Origin: Gammaproteobacteria bacterium
Lineage (GTDB): Bacteria; Pseudomonadota; Gammaproteobacteria; J044
Length of the DNA stretch: 7,132 nucleotides
Assembly (NCBI GenBank): GCA_003696465.1
Contig: RFHG01000292.1
Span: 1-7,132, forward strand
Direction: 5' to 3'
Notes under the pieces: model-generated
Told to the model about the DNA's origin: nothing
Seen by the model: the letters and a program-made list of their open reading frames with translations, nothing else
Database searches by the model: none
In this document: piece after piece, positions 1 through 6,768 of the stretch
How the letters are laid out: every line of letters begins with the position of its first letter
How positions within the stretch are numbered: position 1 is the first letter of the stretch
Translations under genes and position numbers: made by a program

Positions 1-1094
1 ATCACCGGCTGGAAGGACTGGTAGGGGTGATGCAGGAGGATGTCACCGGCGGCAATGGCATCGAACACCGACTCCTGCCCCTGCAGGGCGTCCGGCAGCC
101 CCGGGGTAAAGGGCGGAAACTTGAGGTCGGGCCGGTCCACCAGATCGGGCACCGCCAGCAGGCGGCGCAGGTTGACCGGGCCGTTGACCTGGTACAGGTC
201 GGCCTCGGTGAGATGGAACTGGGCAAGCAGGAAGTCGATGGCCTTGCGTGAGCAGTTGTCGGCCACCTCAAGGCGCACGGCGGCACCGTAGTTGCGCGAC
301 GGCAGTTCGCCTTCCAGGGCGCGCTTGAGGTCCTCTGTCTCTTCCTCGTCGACGAACAGGTCGCTGTTGCGGGTGACGCGGAACTGGTAGCAGCCGGTGA
401 CCTCCATGCCCGGAAACAGCTCGTCGACAAAGGCATGAATGATCGAGGACAGGAACACGAACTCGTAGGGCGCGCGGGCCACCTCGCGGGGCAGGGGGAT
501 GATGCGCGGCAGCGAGCGCGGGGCCTGTACCACGGCGATATTGCCCTCGCGGCCAAAGGCGTCGCGCCCCTCCAGCGTGATGATGAAGTTGAGGCTCTTG
601 TTGAGAATGCGCGGGAAGGGGTGGGCCGGGTCGATGCCGAGCGGCGAGAGCACCGGCAGCAGTTCGCGGCGGAAATAGCGGTGCAGCCACTGGCGCTGCT
701 CGTCGTTCCAGTGGGTACGGCGCCCGAAGCGGATGCCTTCCTCGGCGAGCTGCGGAATCAGCTCCTCGTTGAGCAGCCGGTACTGGGCATCCACCAGGCG
801 ATGGGCCTCTTCCTGCACCGCCTCGAACTGGGCCTGCGGGCTCATGCCGTCGGGGCCGGTGGTGTTGATGCCCAGCTCGATCTGCTGCTTGAGCCCGGCC
901 ACGCGGATCTCGAAGAACTCGTCCAGGTTGGAGCTGGAGATGCACAGGTAGCGCAGCCGCTCCAGCAGGGGCATGGTCTCGTCCCGCCCCAGCTCCAGCA
1001 CCCGGCGGTTGAAGGCCAGCAGGCTCAGCTCGCGGTTGATGTAGTATTCGGGGTTGTCCAGATCGACAGGCGGGGCCTGCGTGGTCTCGTTCAT
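1..1094 (-). CDS. ppk1: Polyphosphate kinase PPK1, N-terminal half (3' end beyond the left edge)
   Basis: PPK1 reversibly transfers the gamma-phosphate of ATP to a growing inorganic polyphosphate chain. Reading the minus strand from the ATG at 1094 gives 364 uninterrupted residues with no stop before the edge; full PPK1 is usually about 690-720 residues, so roughly half is present. Seen: YINRELSLLAFNRRVLE (residues 18-34) and SSSNLDEFFEIRVAGLK (53-69) are the hallmark N-terminal PPK motifs, and N56 aligns with the Asn that contacts ATP in E. coli PPK. HPFPRILNKSLNF marks the head domain, and DILLHHPYQSFQPV (351-364) is the start of the first catalytic domain. The phosphorylated catalytic histidine lies beyond the window. 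Start choice: an in-frame ATG at 1133 would add 13 residues, but it overlaps the predicted -10 element and the family motif begins soon after 1094. No strong ribosome binding site is visible for either start. The gene is divergent from pstC. Confidence 0.96.
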   Translation of the reverse strand, partial: MNETTQAPPVDLDNPEYYINRELSLLAFNRRVLELGRDETMPLLERLRYLCISSSNLDEFFEIRVAGLKQQIELGINTTGPDGMSPQAQFEAVQEEAHRLVDAQYRLLNEELIPQLAEEGIRFGRRTHWNDEQRQWLHRYFRRELLPVLSPLGIDPAHPFPRILNKSLNFIITLEGRDAFGREGNIAVVQAPRSLPRIIPLPREVARAPYEFVFLSSIIHAFVDELFPGMEVTGCYQFRVTRNSDLFVDEEETEDLKRALEGELPSRNYGAAVRLEVADNCSRKAIDFLLAQFHLTEADLYQVNGPVNLRRLLAVPDLVDRPDLKFPPFTPGLPDALQGQESVFDAIAAGDILLHHPYQSFQPV

Positions 1095-1128
1095 GGCGGC
1101 ACTTCGCGTGTTTTCGGTTCGTTTTTCA

Positions 1129-1163
1129 AGCATATCCCGTTTTCATGACAGTTTTGTTGACCT
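1129..1163 (-). promoter_or_regulatory. Candidate PhoB-dependent promoter for ppk1
   Basis: Read on the minus strand, CTGTCAT at 1151-1145 is a perfect 7/7 match to the E. coli Pho-box half-site. A weaker half-site AGGTCAA (4/7) sits upstream at 1163-1157 with a 5-nt A-rich linker, where the consensus has 4. Exactly 10 bp downstream of CTGTCAT is TATGCT (1134-1129), a 4/6 match to the -10 consensus; 10 bp is the usual Pho-box to -10 spacing. This predicts a transcript start near 1122 and a leader of about 28 nt before the ATG at 1094. An alternative pairing reads CTGTCAT-GAAA-ACGGGAT with the correct linker, but it has no recognisable -10. The imperfect first half-site is the main weakness. 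Confidence 0.4.
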
Positions 1164-1184
1164 GGCGCAGGGGAGTGGGCAGCC

Positions 1185-1218
1185 CCGTCATGCTTGTGTA
1201 ACATTGGCGCCCTACAAT
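1185..1218 (+). promoter_or_regulatory. Candidate PhoB-dependent promoter for pstCAB-phoU
   Basis: CCGTCAT (1185-1191, 6/7 match to the Pho half-site CTGTCAT), a 4-nt linker GCTT, and GTGTAAC (1196-1202, 4/7) form an 18-bp Pho-box-like element with the canonical 11-bp period. Exactly 10 bp further is TACAAT (1213-1218), a 5/6 match to the -10 hexamer. No good -35 hexamer lies at 16-18 bp, which fits an activator-dependent promoter. A start about 7 nt past the -10 would fall at about 1225, directly at the pstC ATG (1226). PhoB activation of pst genes under phosphate limitation is well established; its use here is inferred from motif and spacing only. Confidence 0.45.
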
Positions 1219-1225
1219 CGCGGCC

Positions 1226-3499
1226 ATGAACAGTATGCCCAGCCTCGAACACGGTTTCGATCCGGACAGCCCCGCCGTACAGCGCCGCTTGCGCTGGCGC
1301 CTGCTCAAGGATCACATCCTCCGGCACCTGATCAGCTTTGGTGGCATCTCGGTCATCATCGCCATCGTGCTCATCTTCTTCTACCTCGCCTGGGAGGTCT
1401 ATCCGCTGTTCCGCCCGGCCGAGATCGATCCACAGGAAAACTACCCGTTCGTCAACGAGTTGAAGGGGGCGCCCCGCTTCCTGGCCACCGAGGAGCAGGC
1501 CGAGGTGGGCACGGTGGTGACGGATGCCGGGGAAGTGCTGTTCTTCCACGTGGCCGATGGCAAGCCGGTCAAGCAAGTGGAGCTGCCGCTGGGCGAGGGC
1601 GGCATGACCAGCTTTGCCGAGGGGCGGCTGCTGGAGTCCGGGCTGATGGTGGCCGGCACCGGCAAGGGCGAGGCCCTGCTGTTCAAGCGCCATTTCGAGG
1701 TGACCTACCCCGGTGACAAGCGGCTGATCACGCCCTCCGTCACCTATCCCTACGGTGAAGAACTTCATGTGCTGGATCCCGAGGGCCACCCCCTGCGCCT
1801 GATCGCGCTGGCCAACGACGAGGACAACAACGCCACCCTGGTCGGGGTGACCGATGACGACCGCCTGGTCTTCACCCGCTTTGCGGTGGAGGAGAACCTG
1901 ATGGGCGAGCGCGAGGTGGAGCAGGTCGAGGGCAGCATGCCGCGGCCCGACCATGCGCCCGTGGGCATTGCCGTCAGCGGCCTGGGCGAGTGGCTGTTCG
2001 TGGCCGATGACGCAGGCTGGCTGACCATGTACGACCTGCGTGACCCGGATGACATCAAGGTGGCCGATCGCAAGGAGGTTGGCCGCAACGGCCGCGAGGT
2101 GACGGCCATGCGCATGCTGATGGGTGGCATCTCGGTGCTCATCGGCTATTCCGATGGCAGCGTGGAACAGTGGTTCCCGGTGCGTGACGACAACAACCGC
2201 TACCACCTGGCGCATGTGCGCGACTTCCGCCTGGGCGACAGCCCGGTACGCCTGATCGAGCCGGAACGCCAGCGCAAGGGCTTTGCCGCGGCCGACGAGG
2301 CCGGCAATCTGGGCATCTTCTACACCACTTCCGAGCGCCGCCTGCTCGACCGGCGCATGCCGGAGGGTATCCGCCTGATGGCCATCTCGCCGCGTTCGGA
2401 CCACATGCTGCTGCTGGACCAGAAGGGACGGATGGATGTCTGGGCGGTGCACAACGAGCACCCGGAGGTTTCGTGGAAGGCGCTGTGGGGCAAGGTCTGG
2501 TACGAGGGCTACCAGAAACCCGAGTTCATCTGGCAGTCGTCCGCGGCCAACCAGGACTTCGAGCCCAAGCTGTCGCTCACCCCGCTGGCCTTCGGCACTT
2601 TCAAGGCGGCCTTCTATGCCATGATCGTGGCCATGCCGCTGGCCATTCTCGGCGCCATCTACACCGGCTATTTCATGGCCCCGCAGATGCGCAGGCTCAT
2701 CAAGCCCACCATCGAGATCATGGAGGCCCTGCCGACCGTGATCCTCGGTTTCCTGGCCGGCCTGTGGCTGGCGCCCTTCCTCGAGCTGCACCTGCCCGGC
2801 GTGGTGGTGCTGATGCTGATGATGCCTGTGGGCATACTGGTGGCGTCCTACCTGTGGTCACGCCTTCCGATGTCGGTACGCGCGCTGGTACCCGAGGGCT
2901 GGGTACCCGCCCTGCTGATCCCGGTGGTGGCCTTCATTGCCTGGCTGAGCTTTGCCGTGTCGCTGCCCATCGAGGAGGCCTTCTTCGACGGCAATTTCGT
3001 CCACTGGCTGACCGACAGCCTGGGCGTGGACTTCGACCAGCGCAACAGCATCGTCATCGGCTTTGCCATGGGCTTTGCCGTGATCCCGACCATTTTCTCC
3101 ATTACCGAGGACGCCATCTTCGGCGTGCCCAAGCATCTGACCACCGGCTCGCTGGCGCTGGGCGCCACTCCCTGGCAGACCCTGGTGCGGGTGGTGCTGC
3201 CGAGCGCCAGCCCCGGTATCTTCTCCGGCACCATGATCGGGCTTGGCCGCGCGGTGGGCGAGACCATGATCGTGCTGATGGCCACCGGCAACACGCCGGT
3301 GATGGACATGAACATCTTCGAGGGCATGCGCACGCTGTCGGCGAACATCGCGGTGGAGATGCCCGAGGCCGAGGTGGCGAGCACCCACTTCCGCGTGCTG
3401 TTCCTGGCCGCGCTGGTGCTGTTCCTCGCTACCTTCCTGTTCAATACCGGCGCCGAGCTGGTGCGCCAGCGCTTGCGCAACAAGTACGCGAGGCTCTGA
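1226..3499 (+). CDS. pstC: Phosphate ABC transporter permease PstC, long form with large periplasmic domain
   Basis: Inner-membrane permease that pairs with PstA to form the phosphate channel. The protein is 757 aa, against about 320 for E. coli PstC. A basic cytoplasmic N-terminus is followed by TM1 (about 37-57), then a soluble region of about 390 residues (60-450) predicted to be periplasmic and containing seven WD-like repeats. The MetI-type permease domain occupies about 455-745. The cytoplasmic EAA loop, GSLALGATPWQTLVRVVLP (641-659), docks PstB, and GLGRAVGETM (672-681) carries the conserved Arg and Glu found in this segment of PstC proteins. Hydrophobic segments lie near 457-482, 500-520, 525-545, 560-582, 607-628, 666-688 and 723-742. 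An in-frame TAA at 1199-1201 limits the start to ATG 1226 or ATG 1235. Neither has a clear Shine-Dalgarno, so 1226 is taken as the longest. First gene of the operon, 3 nt before pstA. Confidence 0.95.
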   Translation: MNSMPSLEHGFDPDSPAVQRRLRWRLLKDHILRHLISFGGISVIIAIVLIFFYLAWEVYPLFRPAEIDPQENYPFVNELKGAPRFLATEEQAEVGTVVTDAGEVLFFHVADGKPVKQVELPLGEGGMTSFAEGRLLESGLMVAGTGKGEALLFKRHFEVTYPGDKRLITPSVTYPYGEELHVLDPEGHPLRLIALANDEDNNATLVGVTDDDRLVFTRFAVEENLMGEREVEQVEGSMPRPDHAPVGIAVSGLGEWLFVADDAGWLTMYDLRDPDDIKVADRKEVGRNGREVTAMRMLMGGISVLIGYSDGSVEQWFPVRDDNNRYHLAHVRDFRLGDSPVRLIEPERQRKGFAAADEAGNLGIFYTTSERRLLDRRMPEGIRLMAISPRSDHMLLLDQKGRMDVWAVHNEHPEVSWKALWGKVWYEGYQKPEFIWQSSAANQDFEPKLSLTPLAFGTFKAAFYAMIVAMPLAILGAIYTGYFMAPQMRRLIKPTIEIMEALPTVILGFLAGLWLAPFLELHLPGVVVLMLMMPVGILVASYLWSRLPMSVRALVPEGWVPALLIPVVAFIAWLSFAVSLPIEEAFFDGNFVHWLTDSLGVDFDQRNSIVIGFAMGFAVIPTIFSITEDAIFGVPKHLTTGSLALGATPWQTLVRVVLPSASPGIFSGTMIGLGRAVGETMIVLMATGNTPVMDMNIFEGMRTLSANIAVEMPEAEVASTHFRVLFLAALVLFLATFLFNTGAELVRQRLRNKYARL
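3490..3493 (+). promoter_or_regulatory. Ribosome binding site for pstA
   Basis: GAGG lies 9 nt before the ATG at 3503 and overlaps the last codons of pstC, which suggests coupled translation. It supports 3503 over the second in-frame ATG at 3515, which would be 21 nt away. Confidence 0.55.
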
Positions 3500-3502
3500 T
3501 TC

Positions 3503-5170
3503 ATGCTGGCCGACATGAAAACCTGGTATCGCAGCGGTTCCCCGTGGATCTGGCTCAACGCCGCGGCCGTGGCGGCCAGCTTCATCATGGTGGTAGGACT
3601 GCTCGGGCTGATTGCCGTGCGCGGGCTGGTGCACTTCTGGCCCCATCCCGTTCATGAACTGCAGTACGAGTGGAACGGCAAGCTCGAGCGCGTCATCGGC
3701 GAGATCCAGGACGAGGAGACGGTCACCGTGCAGCGCCTTCGCGATGCAGGGGTGCCGCTGCCGGACGACGTGAAGGAACTCATCGTCACCCGCTATCTGG
3801 TCAAGATCGGCAACCGCGACATCTATGGCGTGGACTTCCGCAACATCGTGGCGCCCCTGATCAAGGCCGACAGCACGCCGGAGGATCTGGTGCTGCTCGA
3901 GCGCTGGGAATACGGCAACTTCTACGGCTACCTGAAAAAGGTCAAGAAGGGCGGGGAAGTGGTCGCCAGCGGTGACGCGGCCTGGTCCGCCCTGCAACCC
4001 CTGCTCGAGCGGGCCAATCGCCTGCATGATGAAGTGCACAGGATCGAGCGTGACGAGATCGGCTCGGTGAACTACCGCCTCGAGCAGCTGCGCCTGAAGC
4101 AGCGCCGCTACGAACTCGACGATGCGCTGACCCCCGAGGTGCAGGCCGAGCTGCAGGCCGAGCGCGACCTGCTCAAGCACGAGTACGAGCAGCTTCAGGG
4201 CCGCCTGGCGCAGCTGCGCACCGACCTGCAGCGCGACAGCATCGTCATGGAGATCCAGACCGGCCAGGAGGTGGAGATTCCGCTCGGCAAGGTGGTGCAT
4301 GCGTACCGGCCGAACAGCCTGGGTTTCTTCGGTCGCATCGGCCACTTCTTCGCCAAGATGTGGGAGTTCGTCTCCACCGAACCGCGCGAGGCCAATACCG
4401 AGGGTGGCGTGTTCCCGGCCATCTTCGGCACCGTGACCATGGTGCTGGTGATGTCGGTACTGGTGACCCCCCTGGGCGTGGTGGCGGCCGTGTATCTGCG
4501 TGAATATGCCAGGGAGGGGCCCATCGTTCGCCTCATCTACATCGCGGTCAACAACCTGGCCGGGGTGCCCTCGATCGTCTATGGCGTGTTCGGTCTCGGT
4601 TTCTTCGTCTATTTCATTGGCGGCAACATCGACCAGCTGTTCTTCCCCGAAGCCCTGCCGGCGCCCACATTCGGCACCCCGGGCCTGCTGTGGGCCTCGC
4701 TGACCCTGGCCCTGCTCACCCTGCCGGTGGTGATCGTCTCCACCGAGGAAGGTCTGGCGCGCATTCCGCGGGCCATTCGCGAGGGCTCCCTGGCGCTGGG
4801 CGCCACCAAGGCCGAGACCCTCTGGCGCGTGGTGCTGCCGATGGCCAGCCCGGCCATGATGACCGGCCTCATCCTGGCCGTGGCCCGTGCCGCCGGCGAG
4901 GTGGCGCCGCTCATGCTGGTGGGTGTGGTGAAGCTGGCCCCGTCACTGCCGATCGACGGCAACTTCCCCTTCATCCATCTGGACCGCAAGTTCATGCATC
5001 TGGGCTTCCACATCTATGATGTCGGCTTCCAGAGTCCCAATGTGGAGGCGGCCCGGCCGCTGGTCTATGCTACCGCCCTGTTGCTGGTGCTCCTGATCAT
5101 CGTGCTCAACTTCACGGCCATCGGCATACGCAATCATCTGCGCGAGAAATACCGCGCACTGGAGAACTGA
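3503..5170 (+). CDS. pstA: Phosphate ABC transporter permease PstA, long form with coiled-coil periplasmic domain
   Basis: Second permease subunit of the phosphate importer. The protein is 555 aa, against about 296 in E. coli. TM1 is at about 17-40, followed by a soluble region (about 41-300) predicted to face the periplasm. Within it, residues about 163-247 are rich in Glu, Arg, Leu and Gln in heptad-like order and look like a long coiled coil. The long N-terminal region resembles the DUF3333 domain that I recall being attached to PstA proteins; this is from memory, not a search. The MetI-type permease domain follows at about 304-540, with five more helices. Its EAA loop, GSLALGATKAETLWRVVLP (428-446), closely matches that of PstC, and ARAAGEVAPL (461-470) holds the conserved Arg and Glu. 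The predicted six helices place the EAA loop in the cytoplasm, as PstB docking requires. Starts 3 nt after pstC. Confidence 0.95.
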   Translation: MLADMKTWYRSGSPWIWLNAAAVAASFIMVVGLLGLIAVRGLVHFWPHPVHELQYEWNGKLERVIGEIQDEETVTVQRLRDAGVPLPDDVKELIVTRYLVKIGNRDIYGVDFRNIVAPLIKADSTPEDLVLLERWEYGNFYGYLKKVKKGGEVVASGDAAWSALQPLLERANRLHDEVHRIERDEIGSVNYRLEQLRLKQRRYELDDALTPEVQAELQAERDLLKHEYEQLQGRLAQLRTDLQRDSIVMEIQTGQEVEIPLGKVVHAYRPNSLGFFGRIGHFFAKMWEFVSTEPREANTEGGVFPAIFGTVTMVLVMSVLVTPLGVVAAVYLREYAREGPIVRLIYIAVNNLAGVPSIVYGVFGLGFFVYFIGGNIDQLFFPEALPAPTFGTPGLLWASLTLALLTLPVVIVSTEEGLARIPRAIREGSLALGATKAETLWRVVLPMASPAMMTGLILAVARAAGEVAPLMLVGVVKLAPSLPIDGNFPFIHLDRKFMHLGFHIYDVGFQSPNVEAARPLVYATALLLVLLIIVLNFTAIGIRNHLREKYRALEN

Positions 5171-5171
5171 C

Positions 5172-5177
5172 AGGTGA
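5172..5177 (+). promoter_or_regulatory. Ribosome binding site deciding the pstB start
   Basis: AGGTGA lies 5 nt before the ATG at 5183 and is a strong Shine-Dalgarno match. It contains the alternative in-frame GTG (5174-5176). That GTG has only GGAG at 5161-5164, 9 nt upstream, so ATG 5183 is preferred. Confidence 0.5.
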
Positions 5178-5182
5178 ACGAC

Positions 5183-6016
5183 ATGACGCCCAACACGCCT
5201 ACCCACGGGGTCGACATCAGCCTGCTCGACCGTGACGAGGATGCCCGTGAGCTGGCCGACGAGAAGATCTGTCTCGATATCCGCAATCTCGATCTCTACT
5301 ACGGGGACAAGCAGGCCCTGTTCGGCATCAACATGCAGATCCCGGAGAAGCGGGTCACGGCCTTCATCGGGCCCTCGGGCTGCGGCAAGTCCACGCTGCT
5401 GCGCACGCTCAACCGCATGAACGACCTGGTCGATGGTTGCCGGGTCGAGGGTGAGGTGCTGCTCAACGGCGAGGACATCTACGATCGCAAGGTCAACGTG
5501 GCCGAGCTGCGGCGCAAGGTGGGCATGGTGTTCCAGAAGCCCAACCCCTTCCCCAAGTCGATCTACGAGAATGTGGCCTATGGCCTGCGCCTGCAGGGGG
5601 TCAACAACCGCAGCACACTCGACGACGTGGTCGAGTGGGCCCTGAAGGGCGCGGCGCTGTGGGACGAGGTCAAGGACCGTCTCGACGAGAGTGCCTTTGG
5701 CCTTTCCGGAGGTCAGCAGCAGCGACTGGTGATCGCCCGTGCCATCGCCATCCAGCCGGAGGTTCTGCTGCTCGACGAGCCGGCCTCGGCGCTGGACCCG
5801 ATCTCGACGCTCAAGATCGAGGAACTCATCTACGAGCTCAAGTCCGACTACACCATCGTCATCGTCACCCACAACATGCAGCAGGCGGCGCGGGTGTCGG
5901 ACTATACTGCGTTCATGTATCTCGGCAAGCTCATTGAATACGACAGCACGGATCGCCTGTTCACCAATCCGCGCGAGAAGCAGACCGAAGACTACATCAC
6001 CGGCCGCTACGGTTGA
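5183..6016 (+). CDS. pstB: Phosphate ABC transporter ATP-binding protein PstB
   Basis: Cytoplasmic ATPase that drives phosphate import through PstC/PstA. It is 277 aa from ATG 5183, or 280 from GTG 5174. Counting from 5183, all the nucleotide-binding motifs are intact: Walker A GPSGCGKST (63-71), Q-loop Gln in VFQKPNPFP (118), ABC signature LSGGQQQR (174-181), Walker B VLLLDEP (194-200), D-loop SALD (202-205) and the switch His in VTHNMQQ (230). KPNPFPKSIYENVAYG and DEPASALDPIST are typical of PstB rather than other ABC ATPases. The N-terminal 25 or so residues before the core are acidic and poorly conserved. It follows pstA by 12 nt and precedes phoU by 14 nt, so co-expression is expected. 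The start codon is the only real uncertainty. Confidence 0.96.
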   Translation: MTPNTPTHGVDISLLDRDEDARELADEKICLDIRNLDLYYGDKQALFGINMQIPEKRVTAFIGPSGCGKSTLLRTLNRMNDLVDGCRVEGEVLLNGEDIYDRKVNVAELRRKVGMVFQKPNPFPKSIYENVAYGLRLQGVNNRSTLDDVVEWALKGAALWDEVKDRLDESAFGLSGGQQQRLVIARAIAIQPEVLLLDEPASALDPISTLKIEELIYELKSDYTIVIVTHNMQQAARVSDYTAFMYLGKLIEYDSTDRLFTNPREKQTEDYITGRYG

Positions 6017-6021
6017 GGAGG
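6016..6021 (+). promoter_or_regulatory. Ribosome binding site for phoU
   Basis: A perfect AGGAGG lies 9 nt before ATG 6031 and abuts the pstB stop (6014-6016). It rules out the in-frame TTG at 6013, which overlaps that stop and would add six atypical residues. Confidence 0.75.
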
Positions 6022-6030
6022 CAAGGCCCC

Positions 6031-6756
6031 ATGGACAAGACCAGCATCACCCAGCACATCTCGCAGCAGTACAACGCCGAACTCGAGGACATCCGCCACA
6101 AGGTGCTCACCATGGGCGGCCTGGTGGAGAAGAACATTGCCGACGCCATTCAGGCCGTGGTCACCGGCGACAGCGCGCTGGGCGAGGAGGTCATCAGCGC
6201 CGACTACAAGGTCAACGCGATGGAGGTAACCATCGACGAGGAGTGCGCCCGCGTGCTGGCCCGCCGCCAGCCGGCAGCCGGGGACCTGCGCCTGATCACC
6301 ATGGTCATCAAGACCATCACCGACCTCGAGCGCATCGGCGACGAGGCGGAAAAGATCGCGCGCATGGCCATCGAGCTGGCCGCCGACCAGGAAAAGAACC
6401 GCGCCACCGCCCCCTACACGGAGCTGCGCCACCTCGGCGAGCGGGTGCGCGAGATGCTGCACAATGCGCTCGACTGCTTTGCACGCATGGATGTGGAGGC
6501 CTCCTACCAGTGCATCAAGGCCGACAAGGAAGTGGACAAGGAATACGAGGCCATCATGCGCCAGCTCATCACCCTGATGATGGAAGACCCGCGCCACATC
6601 CGCCGCTCGCTGGATGTCATGTGGTGCGCCCGCTCGCTGGAGCGCATCGGCGACCATGCCACCAACATCTGCGAGTATGTCATCTACATGGTGCTCGGCA
6701 AGGACGTGCGCCATACCTCGCTGGAGCAGGTCAAGGCCGAGATCCGTGGCGAGTAA
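6031..6756 (+). CDS. phoU: Phosphate signalling regulator PhoU
   Basis: PhoU is a peripheral cytoplasmic helical protein. In E. coli it links the Pst transporter to the sensor kinase PhoR, holds PhoB inactive when phosphate is plentiful and limits uptake. The protein is 241 aa, the usual family length, and is built of two tandem three-helix PhoU repeats. The metal-binding signature appears once per repeat: DLERIGDEAEKIA (98-110) and SLERIGDHATNICE (202-215). The opening ITQHISQQYNAELEDIRHKVLTMGGLVE also fits the family, and RRQPAAGDLRLI (78-89) is a conserved PhoU segment. It is last in the pstCAB-phoU operon and has the strongest ribosome binding site of the four, which fits a regulator made in step with the transporter. 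PhoU loss often de-represses the Pho regulon, and polyphosphate accumulation has been reported, which is relevant with ppk1 next door. Confidence 0.96.
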   Translation: MDKTSITQHISQQYNAELEDIRHKVLTMGGLVEKNIADAIQAVVTGDSALGEEVISADYKVNAMEVTIDEECARVLARRQPAAGDLRLITMVIKTITDLERIGDEAEKIARMAIELAADQEKNRATAPYTELRHLGERVREMLHNALDCFARMDVEASYQCIKADKEVDKEYEAIMRQLITLMMEDPRHIRRSLDVMWCARSLERIGDHATNICEYVIYMVLGKDVRHTSLEQVKAEIRGE

Positions 6757-6768
6757 GGGGCGAAGCGT

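Noticed and set aside
1094..1133. Upstream in-frame ATG at 1133 as the ppk1 start.
   Set aside because: It would add 13 residues without family resemblance, has only a GGGA 2 nt away as a ribosome site, and overlaps the candidate -10 element.
435..1148. A 237-codon plus-strand open frame opposite ppk1.
   Set aside because: The minus-strand frame there encodes unmistakable PPK1 motifs, and this product matches nothing I recognise.
1157..1162. TTGACC as a sigma70 -35 box for pstC.
   Set aside because: It matches the -35 consensus at 5/6, but the expected -10 position at 17 bp (1180-1185) reads CAGCCC, and TACAAT is far too distant to pair with it.
1091..2791. A 566-codon open frame on the minus strand opposite pstC.
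   Set aside because: It is antisense to the clearly recognisable PstC frame. Its product is His-, Gln-, Gly- and Val-rich with no recognisable motif, as expected for a shadow frame in GC-rich coding DNA.
2473..3657. A 394-codon plus-strand open frame overlapping the end of pstC and the start of pstA.
   Set aside because: It is out of frame with both permeases and its Arg-, Gly- and His-rich product lacks membrane helices. A frameshifted shadow rather than a fusion gene.
2858..4345. A 495-codon open frame on the minus strand opposite pstC and pstA.
   Set aside because: It spans the pstC-pstA junction antisense to both genes, has low-complexity His-rich composition and no family features. Treated as a shadow.
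4943..5872. A 309-codon open frame on the minus strand opposite pstA and pstB.
   Set aside because: It is antisense to the PstB ATPase motifs, with a biased composition mirroring PstB codons. No independent evidence of a gene.
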